Assembly (NCBI RefSeq): GCF_900101855.1 | Contig: NZ_FMVC01000006.1 | Coordinates: 124,001 to 188,000, forward strand | Direction: 5' to 3' | DNA length: 64,000 nucleotides | Source: Flavobacterium anhuiense | GTDB taxonomy: Bacteria > Bacteroidota > Bacteroidia > Flavobacteriales > Flavobacteriaceae | Program-made: the position numbers and the translations under genes | Part shown: piece after piece, positions 43,164 through 49,862 of the stretch | Layout: each line of letters opens with the position of its first letter | Numbering within the stretch: position 1 is the first letter of the stretch | The notes under the pieces: generated by a model | What the model saw: only the letters and a program-made list of their open reading frames with translations | What the model was told of the DNA's origin: nothing | Databases searched by the model: none

Positions 43164-43691
43164 ATGATAGAAGAAAACGTAATACTAGTTAATCAGAACG
43201 ATGAACAGATTGGCTTAATGCCAAAATTAGAAGCACATGAAAAAGCGCTTTTGCACCGTGCCTTTTCGGTTTTTATTTTGAATAGTAAAAACGAAATTAT
43301 GCTGCAACAGCGTGCTCATCATAAATACCATTCTCCTTTGCTGTGGACAAACACTTGCTGCAGTCATCAGAGAGAAGGCGAAACCAATATTGAAGCAGGA
43401 AGCCGAAGATTGTTTGAAGAAATGGGGTTTAAAGCTGAACTGAAAGAATTGTTTCATTTTATCTATAAAGCACCTTTTGATAATGGTTTGACAGAACACG
43501 AACTGGATCATGTTATGATTGGTTATTATAATGAAGAACCAAACATAAATCCAGATGAAGTGGAAGACTGGAAATGGATGAGTATTGAAGATGTGAAAGC
43601 AGATATTGAAAAACAGCCCGAAATTTATACCGTATGGTTTAAGATAATTTTTGATGAATTTGATCATTATCTCGAAGACCATAAATTATAG
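43164..43691 (+). CDS. idi: Isopentenyl-diphosphate delta-isomerase type 1
   Basis: This 175-residue enzyme interconverts isopentenyl and dimethylallyl diphosphate. The Nudix-like fold shows LHRAFSVFILNSKNEIMLQQR near residue 30, TNTCCSHQREGE with the catalytic Cys near residue 65, AGSRRLFEEMGF (the Nudix-like helix) and HELDHVMIGYY, with the metal ligands His and Glu in place. It starts a plus-strand run (idi, PTPS, bcp) with 20-nt and 4-nt gaps, so the three are probably one transcript. Confidence 0.95.
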   Translation: MIEENVILVNQNDEQIGLMPKLEAHEKALLHRAFSVFILNSKNEIMLQQRAHHKYHSPLLWTNTCCSHQREGETNIEAGSRRLFEEMGFKAELKELFHFIYKAPFDNGLTEHELDHVMIGYYNEEPNINPDEVEDWKWMSIEDVKADIEKQPEIYTVWFKIIFDEFDHYLEDHKL

Positions 43692-43711
43692 CCAACTAAC
43701 CAGAAACATAA

Positions 43712-44122
43712 ATGAGAGTAACCATATCAAGAAAAGCACATTTTAATGCTGCACATCGACTGCATCGAAAGGATTGGTCATTTGAAAAAAACGATGCTGT
43801 TTTTGGAAAATGCAACAATCCTAACTTTCATGGTCATAATTATGGTTTAACAGTAAGTGTTACAGGAAAAATTGACCCGGAAACTGGTTTTGTCCTCGAT
43901 GTGAAAGTATTAGCGGATATTATACGAGAAGAAGTAGAAATTCCGTTTGATCACAAAAATCTCAATCTGGACGTTCCAGAATTTGCAGATTTGAATCCGA
44001 CCGCAGAGAATATAGCTGTTGTGATATGGAATAAAATTAGACAACGAATTCATGCCGACTTTGATCTTGAAGTTGTGCTGAACGAAACGGAACGCAATTT
44101 TGTAACTTATAAAGGAGAATAA
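43712..44122 (+). CDS. 6-pyruvoyl-tetrahydropterin synthase / QueD family enzyme
   Basis: This 136-residue protein of the PTPS fold has zinc-binding His in HFNAAHRL and in the block GKCNNPNFHGHNYGL. The active-site Cys is five residues before HGH (C-x5-HGH). In this family C-x5-HGH is typical of enzymes making 6-pyruvoyl-tetrahydropterin, whereas QueD has C-x3-HGH. LDVKVLADIIREEVEIPFDHKNLN and PTAENIAVVIW follow. So tetrahydrobiopterin synthesis is more likely than queuosine, but many genomes label it QueD. It lies 20 nt after idi and 4 nt before bcp. Confidence 0.85.
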   Translation: MRVTISRKAHFNAAHRLHRKDWSFEKNDAVFGKCNNPNFHGHNYGLTVSVTGKIDPETGFVLDVKVLADIIREEVEIPFDHKNLNLDVPEFADLNPTAENIAVVIWNKIRQRIHADFDLEVVLNETERNFVTYKGE

Positions 44123-44126
44123 AAAA

Positions 44127-44585
44127 ATGTCATTAAAAATAGGAGATATAGTTCCGAATTTTACTGCTAAAGACAACAATGGTGACCTTTTTGAAAGCCA
44201 AAGCGTTTTAGGAAGAAAGCCGCTGGTGATTTATTTTTACCCAAAAGATAATACGCCAGGATGTACCACCGAAGCTTGCAGTTTTCGGGATCAATATGAA
44301 GATTTTAAAGATTTAGGGGCCGAGGTAATTGGTATTAGCAGCGATAGTGTGAAGTCTCACCATAAATTTGCGGCTAAACATAAATTGCCTTTTATTTTGC
44401 TTTCAGATCAAGATAAAAGATTAAGAAAACTTTTTGGTGTCCGCAATAATCTGTTCGGACTTTTGCCAGGGCGTGTTACCTATATAATCGATAAAAATGG
44501 CTTGGTAATTTCGATATTTGATAGCGCAAACGCAGCCAAACATATACCTAAAGCCTTAGAAGCCGTACAGGAATTAGTATCATAA
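44127..44585 (+). CDS. bcp: Thioredoxin-dependent peroxiredoxin, Bcp type
   Basis: A 152-residue peroxiredoxin. LVIYFYPKDNTPGCTTEACSFRDQYEDF near residues 30-58 carries the peroxidatic Cys and the resolving Cys five residues later, the pattern of the Bcp/PrxQ branch. DQDKRLRKLFGV and GRVTYIIDKNGLV follow. It removes hydroperoxides in the cytoplasm using thioredoxin. It is separated from the PTPS gene by only 4 nt. The start MSLKIGDIVPNF is the usual one for the family. Confidence 0.95.
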   Translation: MSLKIGDIVPNFTAKDNNGDLFESQSVLGRKPLVIYFYPKDNTPGCTTEACSFRDQYEDFKDLGAEVIGISSDSVKSHHKFAAKHKLPFILLSDQDKRLRKLFGVRNNLFGLLPGRVTYIIDKNGLVISIFDSANAAKHIPKALEAVQELVS

Positions 44586-44640
44586 AATACCAAATAGTAT
44601 CAGAATAAAATTAATTAAACAAATATATTAGCCTAAAAAC

Positions 44641-45609
44641 ATGAGTCAAAATTTATACCCTTTGCAATTTGAACCGATTTTGAAAGAAAGAATCTGGGGA
44701 GGAGAAAAGCTAAAAACAATTTTAAACAAACCTATCGTTTCTAAAATTACGGGCGAAAGCTGGGAATTATCTACTGTACAAGGAGATGTAAGTGTGGTTG
44801 CAAATGGAGTTTTTAAAGGAAAATCTTTAATGGATTTAATTGATGAAACACCAGACGCTATTTTAGGAACTAAAGTTTACGAAAGATTTGGAAAACAATT
44901 TCCGCTTCTTTTTAAATATTTAGATGCAAGAGAAGATCTTTCTATTCAAGTGCATCCAAACGATAAATTGGCAAAAGAGCGTCACAATTCATTTGGTAAA
45001 ACAGAAATGTGGTACGTAATGCAAGCCGATGCCGACGCTAGGATTATTGTTGGTTTTAAAGAAGATTCTAGCAAAGAAGAGTATTTGAAACATTTGCATG
45101 ATAATACTTTGGTTTCAATCTTAGACGATGTGAAAGCAAAATCGGGAGATGTTTTCTTTTTAGAAACGGGAACAGTTCATGCAATTGGAGCAGGATTGGT
45201 AGTTGCCGAAATTCAGCAAACATCTGATATTACATATAGATTATACGATTTTGATCGTGTAGATGCTCAAGGCAACAAAAGGGAATTGCATGTGGATTTA
45301 GCACTAGATGCCATTAACTATAATAAAGTAGATACTCAGAAAAAATACGAGACGAAGGTTAATACTTCAAATACGGTTGTAGACTGTCCTTATTTTACAA
45401 CTAATTTCCTTCCGTTAGAAAATAAATTGGAAGTTGCTAAAAATGGAGAAACATTTACGGTATATATGTGTATTGAAGGTGATTTTGAAATTGAATATGA
45501 AGGATTCAAACAGGCTTACAAAAAAGGCGATACAGTTTTGGTTCCAGCTGCTATAAATGCATTTAATTTGAGCGGAAAAGCTTCAATTTTAGAAATTTAC
45601 ATTTCTTAG
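44641..45609 (+). CDS. manA: Mannose-6-phosphate isomerase, class I
   Basis: This 322-residue cupin enzyme interconverts mannose-6-phosphate and fructose-6-phosphate. It opens with LQFEPILKERIWGGEKLKTIL, a pattern of the short Bacillus-like class I enzymes, and the zinc ligands lie in LSIQVHPNDKLAKERH and KTEMWYV. GTVHAIGAGLVVAEIQQTSDITYRLYDFDR completes the active site. It may supply GDP-mannose or GDP-fucose for the polysaccharide genes 20 kb away, which is an inference. It follows bcp by 55 nt. Confidence 0.94.
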   Translation: MSQNLYPLQFEPILKERIWGGEKLKTILNKPIVSKITGESWELSTVQGDVSVVANGVFKGKSLMDLIDETPDAILGTKVYERFGKQFPLLFKYLDAREDLSIQVHPNDKLAKERHNSFGKTEMWYVMQADADARIIVGFKEDSSKEEYLKHLHDNTLVSILDDVKAKSGDVFFLETGTVHAIGAGLVVAEIQQTSDITYRLYDFDRVDAQGNKRELHVDLALDAINYNKVDTQKKYETKVNTSNTVVDCPYFTTNFLPLENKLEVAKNGETFTVYMCIEGDFEIEYEGFKQAYKKGDTVLVPAAINAFNLSGKASILEIYIS

Positions 45610-45631
45610 CATTAAATTTAAAGATAATATG

Positions 45632-45639
45632 TACTTTTG
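45632..45639 (+). promoter_or_regulatory. -7 element upstream of the 88-residue protein
   Basis: TACTTTTG fits TANNTTTG. It lies 27 nt ahead of the start at 45667 and just after the manA stop, so this small gene likely has its own promoter. Confidence 0.5.
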
Positions 45640-45666
45640 CAGACGCAAATTAAAATAAAAATAAAA

Positions 45667-45933
45667 ATGGCAAACGTTAAGAATTTAAAGAAAGACATCA
45701 ACTTTGTATTAGGAGATATTATTGAGGCGGTTTACTTGTTTGAGATGTCAACAACAGGAAATCCAACTCCAGAAACGAATGCTTTGGTTGACGAAGCTAT
45801 TGCTGTATTTGATACTTTGATTACAAAAGTGAACGCTAAGAACGTTGAAAATAAAAAAGCACACTTCAAACAAATTAATGTTGAATTAGAACAAGCTGCT
45901 AATCAATTGATTGAAAAAATCAACGCATTATAA
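45667..45933 (+). CDS. Small helical hypothetical protein
   Basis: The ATG at 45667 gives 88 residues starting MANVKNLKKDINFVLGDIIEAVYLFEM; an earlier start at 45637 adds ten Lys/Ile residues that overlap the promoter. The protein appears all-helical with heptad-like hydrophobic spacing and lacks Cys. It resembles a widely conserved short protein of Flavobacteriia, but I know no function. Its own -7 element and the tRNA promoter directly behind it show it stands alone. Confidence 0.8.
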   Translation: MANVKNLKKDINFVLGDIIEAVYLFEMSTTGNPTPETNALVDEAIAVFDTLITKVNAKNVENKKAHFKQINVELEQAANQLIEKINAL

Positions 45934-45965
45934 GCAAAAAAAAGCGTAAAAAAGTGCAAAAATAT

Positions 45966-45996
45966 TTTGGGAAATTGAAAAACCGCTTTATATTTG
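45966..45996 (+). promoter_or_regulatory. Promoter of the first tRNA-Thr gene
   Basis: TTTG at 45966-45969 is followed after exactly 19 nt by TATATTTG at 45989-45996, both perfect. The tRNA begins 14 nt later. Confidence 0.85.
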
Positions 45997-46009
45997 CACC
46001 CGTAATGAC

Positions 46010-46083
46010 GCCGATGTAGCTCAGCTGGCTAGAGCAGCTGATTTGTAATCAGCAGGTCGTGGGTTCGAGTCCCTCTATCGGCT
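46010..46083 (+). tRNA. tRNA-Thr(TGT), copy 1
   Basis: A 74-nt cloverleaf: the acceptor arm GCCGATG pairs with TATCGGC, the anticodon arm GCTGA / TCAGC closes loop TTTGTAA with anticodon TGT, and the T loop reads GTTCGAGTC. The CCA end is not encoded. It has its own promoter and terminator. Confidence 0.97.
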
Positions 46084-46094
46084 CAAAAAACGGA

Positions 46095-46123
46095 AACCAT
46101 CACAGAAATGTGGTGGTTTTTTT
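46095..46123 (+). terminator. Terminator of tRNA-Thr copy 1
   Basis: The stem AACCATCACA (46095-46104) pairs with TGTGGTGGTT (46109-46118) through one G-T pair around a GAAA loop, followed by a run of T. The same element follows copy 2. Confidence 0.9.
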
Positions 46124-46150
46124 AATTATAGAGACAGGTGTGAAATTTTT

Positions 46151-46181
46151 TTTGGAATATTAAAAAACATTTCTATCTTTG
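46151..46181 (+). promoter_or_regulatory. Promoter of the second tRNA-Thr gene
   Basis: TTTG at 46151-46154 and TATCTTTG at 46174-46181 are 19 nt apart. The tRNA starts 15 nt downstream. The sequence differs from the first tRNA promoter except for the two elements. Confidence 0.85.
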
Positions 46182-46195
46182 CACTCGCAAAATAG

Positions 46196-46269
46196 GCCGA
46201 TGTAGCTCAGCTGGCTAGAGCAGCTGATTTGTAATCAGCAGGTCGTGGGTTCGAGTCCCTCTATCGGCT
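46196..46269 (+). tRNA. tRNA-Thr(TGT), copy 2
   Basis: All 74 bases equal copy 1, with anticodon TGT and no encoded CCA. The two genes start 186 nt apart, a tandem duplication. Confidence 0.97.
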
Positions 46270-46273
46270 CAAA

Positions 46274-46303
46274 AACCATCACAGAAATGTGGTGGTTTTT
46301 TTT
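46274..46303 (+). terminator. Terminator of tRNA-Thr copy 2
   Basis: The same stem (46274-46283 with 46288-46297) and GAAA loop as behind copy 1, followed by a T run. The remaining bases to 46500 hold nothing that I recognise. Confidence 0.9.
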
Positions 46304-46494
46304 GTTCCAAAAAGAAAATAAATTCCAATTTTTAAATTCCAAATATCACCTTTCAAGTTTTAAACTTATAAAGTTTTTTCAATGGGTGGTAAATGCAAGA
46401 GTTGAATATTTGGGAGCTTTTGTTGTTTTTAAGAGGCTTTTTTGAATAGTGTGGGTAGTTTGCATTTTTTTATTTGAAATTTCAATTTAGAGCA

Positions 46495-46525
46495 TAAAAA
46501 AAAGCCCTGAATTTCTCAGAGCTTT
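46495..46525 (-). terminator. Terminator of the DUF4369 lipoprotein gene
   Basis: AAAGCCCTGA (46501-46510) and TCAGAGCTTT (46516-46525) pair with one mismatch. On the minus strand it is followed by a run of T (46495-46503). Confidence 0.75.
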
Positions 46526-46545
46526 TAATGTCTTGTGAACGAAAA

Positions 46546-47313
46546 TTATTTTTGTGCTTCAGTTGTTGCTGTTTCAGCTTTAGCAGCTGCAGGAGCTTTT
46601 TGTTCTTCTTTTTTGATGTCAGCTACATATTTAGTAAGCTTTTTTCCGTAAAGAGATTGTGCTACTTTTGGAGTCATCGATTTTTGAATCGTGTCCAGAA
46701 ACTTCAAATTGATATCGTAAATTTCTGCCAAAGCAATGTAAGGTGCTACTTCGTGATCTTTATTGTTGATAGCAAAGTTTGTTGCGTACAAATATTTTCT
46801 TTTGATATTTGATTGCTGTTTTGCGTCAAGACTGTCAAGAGCTTTTTGGTCTTTTCTTTTTAAAGCTTTGAATTTTGCTTCAACCATAGACAAATTCTCA
46901 TCTCTAAAACGAGAATTTATTTTTTGATATTCTTCGTATAATTCTTGGTTTTTAGATCCAGTAATTTTTGCGCCAGCGATGAAATTATCTAAGTTGGTGT
47001 CAATATTGATATTTCCTGGTTCAGCAAAGAATAAAATGTTATTGTCTAATGAGTTTGTTACACCACGATCTAAATATAGGTATAACATTTCTGGAGATTC
47101 TAATTTAATATCTCTTTCAAAAGCTGAGTTTCCGTCAATTTTAATGCTGTCGATGGCAACAAGGGAAGTGTCAACAATTCTTTGGATATATAAAGTTCCG
47201 GTTTTTAAGCCTTTAATGTTTCCTGTAATGTGTAGGTTATCGGCAGCAGTTTCTTTTTTGCTGCAAGATGCTAATACTGCAAGAGTAACAAAAGCAATTA
47301 ATGTTTTTTTCAT
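46546..47313 (-). CDS. DUF4369 domain lipoprotein
   Basis: This 255-residue protein has signal peptide and lipobox VLASC (Cys17). The DUF4369 domain covers residues about 28-130: LHITGNIKGLKTGTLYIQRIVDTSLVAIDSIKIDG and ILFFAEPGNINIDTNLDNF. In many Bacteroidota proteins this domain precedes a thioredoxin-like (TlpA) domain with CxxC. Here the rest is a helical Lys/Glu-rich region and an Ala/Glu-rich tail, and no CxxC is present. It sits alone, with a hairpin terminator downstream. Function unknown, likely in the periplasm or on a membrane. Confidence 0.85.
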   Translation of the reverse strand: MKKTLIAFVTLAVLASCSKKETAADNLHITGNIKGLKTGTLYIQRIVDTSLVAIDSIKIDGNSAFERDIKLESPEMLYLYLDRGVTNSLDNNILFFAEPGNINIDTNLDNFIAGAKITGSKNQELYEEYQKINSRFRDENLSMVEAKFKALKRKDQKALDSLDAKQQSNIKRKYLYATNFAINNKDHEVAPYIALAEIYDINLKFLDTIQKSMTPKVAQSLYGKKLTKYVADIKKEEQKAPAAAKAETATTEAQK

Positions 47314-47445
47314 TGGTTTTTGAGATTTTGGTGCAAAATAAAGAAAATAGTTTAAATGTAAAGAGACAGCCGTTTTATTTTTATAAAAAAAATAAATCCC
47401 AATCTATTTCTAAATTGGGATTTTAAAGTCGTATAGGAAAAGGTC

Positions 47446-48279
47446 TTACATCGAAAGATTGAATGAAGAGCCGTTTTCGTGTGTATAAGTGTAAAGCGCG
47501 TCACAGTCGTTATTTCCGTAATCTACCACGCCGTTTAAAATGCCACCTTGAACTTTTAGTTGTCCTTTAGAGATAAATAGGCAAGAATATTTTTTAATCA
47601 ATGGTTCTTTTACAGTCAAAGTAAGCGTTTCTCCATTTGAAGCCGTTACCGTATGAGTTCCTTCTGTAATTTCATATACATTATCAGATAAGACAAGTGG
47701 TGTATCTACACCAGCTGTTTGTTTAGTAGTATAAATTCCTGAATTGGTATAAACGCCTCCTTGCAAATCTGTCAACTTGCCGTTAGTCACTTTTCTAGTC
47801 CATTGCGGTACAGTTGCAACAGTTGTAGTATTGGTGTATTCAATAGTTCCTTCAAGTTTGATGCCTTTTATAGAATAGTCAATTCTTTCAATTGTCATTT
47901 TGCTTCCAGTTGTAGTGATTGGTCCAGAAAGCGTAACTTTTAGTTTTCCTTTGCGTGTAAGATTGTTATTATCTGTACAGCCCACTGTTCCGAAATCTGC
48001 TAGAAAAACTTTTGGATATTCAGTTTCATTTGGGGATGAAATGGTAATCGATGCGCAAATTCCAGTAGGCGTCTCAGCAGTTTTTCCTGTTGTTGAGGTG
48101 CTTGTGCTGATTAAAAGACCTGTGTTAAGATCCATTTCGTTTGAAGTGTCTACAGCCACTGAAGCTCCAATGTTTGTAAGGCTTGTTGAAGTGGTTTCTT
48201 CGTGATTATCGTTTGAACAAGAAACGTATAAAAGTGCTGTAGCACAAATAGCTGTTAATAAAATAGCAGTTTTTTTCAT
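47446..48279 (-). CDS. Hypothetical Thr/Ser-rich lipoprotein
   Basis: The ATG at 48279 gives 277 residues with a lipoprotein signal (MKKTAILLTAICATALLYVSCSND). An ATG at 48327 would begin over a -7 element at 48316-48323 and is unlikely. The mature part is rich in Thr, Ser and Gly, predicted as beta strands, with four Cys in the body (including GTVGCTDNN, YSCLF and NDCDALY). No family is recognised; it resembles the group of cell-surface lipoproteins found only in Flavobacteriia. It is a single gene. Confidence 0.82.
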   Translation of the reverse strand: MKKTAILLTAICATALLYVSCSNDNHEETTSTSLTNIGASVAVDTSNEMDLNTGLLISTSTSTTGKTAETPTGICASITISSPNETEYPKVFLADFGTVGCTDNNNLTRKGKLKVTLSGPITTTGSKMTIERIDYSIKGIKLEGTIEYTNTTTVATVPQWTRKVTNGKLTDLQGGVYTNSGIYTTKQTAGVDTPLVLSDNVYEITEGTHTVTASNGETLTLTVKEPLIKKYSCLFISKGQLKVQGGILNGVVDYGNNDCDALYTYTHENGSSFNLSM

Positions 48280-48315
48280 AATGGTTTTGTTTTTGGATGA
48301 GATTAATAAGGCGTT

Positions 48316-48323
48316 CAAATGTA
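48316..48323 (-). promoter_or_regulatory. -7 element of the Thr/Ser-rich lipoprotein gene
   Basis: Read on the minus strand it is TACATTTG, fitting TANNTTTG. It lies 37 nt before the start at 48279; a TTG stands upstream but at 16 nt. Confidence 0.45.
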
Positions 48324-48427
48324 ACAAAAAAATAAATTACAATTAAAAAATCCTGTAATGGTTATTTACAGGATTGTATAACGTCTTTTTGAAGAAAAAA
48401 TTATGTTTAGTATTATTAGAAATAATT

Positions 48428-49693
48428 TTAAACGGACTTGTAGTAATTGCTTTTGGCTTTTCTGATTTTTTTGTATTCTTCCCAATTAAAGCGGTTTAGA
48501 AAAACGGCCGCATTTTGAGCTCCTCTTATAAAAAGGTCGATTTTTGCATCGTCAGTCAGATTGAAGTTTAGCCAATTGTGGCTTCCAGTGTCAATGTATC
48601 CGATTAAGTTTTTAAAATCTGGATTTTTTTGCAGGAACTCATAATCATATCCATAGCGTGCAGTGTCAAACATTGAACTTATTAGGTTGGAAAATTTTTC
48701 ATTTTTATTGATTTCGTTTTTGTCGTAGCCCAATTTAATTCCAAAAGTTGGAGAAGCGGGCACATTCATATTTTCGTGAAAAATGTCAATTGGGAAATTT
48801 GAAATAATACCGCCATCCATAAACATAACTTCAGATGGTACTGATGTTCTTAGGCAAGTTGCATCGTTCCACTTGTTCCAAGCGTCAATTCCACTTGGAA
48901 TGTTTGTAATTTTAAAAGGAGTGAAAAATAAAGGAATAGACATAGAAGCTCGGACGAAATCGGCTGGATTCTGAACATCTGGATTCGAATAAAACAAATC
49001 AATCATTTTAGGGAAAATGATTTTGCTTTCGGTGGTAATATCAGCAGTTATTATTGCCATTTGGCTCCAATGATCCACTCGGGTATATTCTATTTTATCT
49101 CCGTGATTTGGCAGATTAATTCGATATAACTTGTTTTTGTCAGAAACGCCTTTTTCTCTTAAAGCTCTCAAATCAGCATAGTTTTTTATTCCTTTTTGCG
49201 AAAGAAGATTCGTCATCCATTGATGAAAATTGTTTCCAGGGTTTAATCCTAAATCATCTTTAAAATTATCCACAACCTGACAGCCTTTCATTATTAATTT
49301 CAGATTTCCGGCGTCACTTAGCAAAGCGTCGATAAATTCGCGGGCGTCATGATCGCCATCAACAAAATCATATAAATTTTTGTTGCATAAACATTCCAGG
49401 ATCCATTCTGATTTTTGAATATCACATGTTCCTGCAGCAGCCATCAGCATGGTATTGATGCTTCCTGCTGAGGTTCCTGCCAGACTTAAAAACCGAATTC
49501 CCATTTGCTCCAAAACATATACATAGCCGACCAATGCAATTCCAAGGACGCCTCCGCCTTCTTGTACAAGATCAACATATTGGCAGTTATTATCATCTAT
49601 AATATCAGAAAATTTTTTGCCTTTAATCTGTTCTTTTAAATCTTTTATAATTGCTAGAACTTCTCCGTTTTCTGTAAACTTTCTCTTGTCCAT
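48428..49693 (-). CDS. Patatin-like phospholipase
   Basis: This 421-residue protein has the patatin set: the oxyanion hole EGGGVLG (residues 45-51), the nucleophile GTSAG with Ser75, and the catalytic Asp in MFMDGGIISNFPI near residue 290. It lacks a signal peptide, so it probably acts in the cytoplasm on lipids or acyl esters, or is exported some other way. An N-terminal piece of about 40 residues precedes the domain. It stands alone, with the htpG gene 169 nt upstream on the same strand. Confidence 0.9.
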   Translation of the reverse strand: MDKRKFTENGEVLAIIKDLKEQIKGKKFSDIIDDNNCQYVDLVQEGGGVLGIALVGYVYVLEQMGIRFLSLAGTSAGSINTMLMAAAGTCDIQKSEWILECLCNKNLYDFVDGDHDAREFIDALLSDAGNLKLIMKGCQVVDNFKDDLGLNPGNNFHQWMTNLLSQKGIKNYADLRALREKGVSDKNKLYRINLPNHGDKIEYTRVDHWSQMAIITADITTESKIIFPKMIDLFYSNPDVQNPADFVRASMSIPLFFTPFKITNIPSGIDAWNKWNDATCLRTSVPSEVMFMDGGIISNFPIDIFHENMNVPASPTFGIKLGYDKNEINKNEKFSNLISSMFDTARYGYDYEFLQKNPDFKNLIGYIDTGSHNWLNFNLTDDAKIDLFIRGAQNAAVFLNRFNWEEYKKIRKAKSNYYKSV

Positions 49694-49736
49694 GATTTCT
49701 AGAATTTTAGATTTTTTTATTTAATATTCTGGTAAT

Positions 49737-49744
49737 CAAATATA
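49737..49744 (-). promoter_or_regulatory. -7 element of the patatin-like gene
   Basis: Minus-strand TATATTTG fits TANNTTTG and lies 44 nt before the start. No -33 element is evident. Confidence 0.4.
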
Positions 49745-49862
49745 TGCGATGTTTGTTTTTGAGAAAAGGGGAAAATGACCCTTTTTTAAGAGCGATTTTC
49801 GATCAAAAAAAAATCCTGCAAAACTTAATTTGCAGGATTTCAGAAATATTATTTTCAAATGA

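Noticed and set aside
43227..43682. 151-residue minus-strand ORF over idi
   Set aside because: It lies opposite a complete idi gene and is dominated by Phe, Ile and Cys as expected from the complement of coding sequence.
46528..46812. 94-residue plus-strand ORF made mostly of Phe, Ser and Cys
   Set aside because: It is the complement of the Lys/Glu-rich tail of the DUF4369 lipoprotein.
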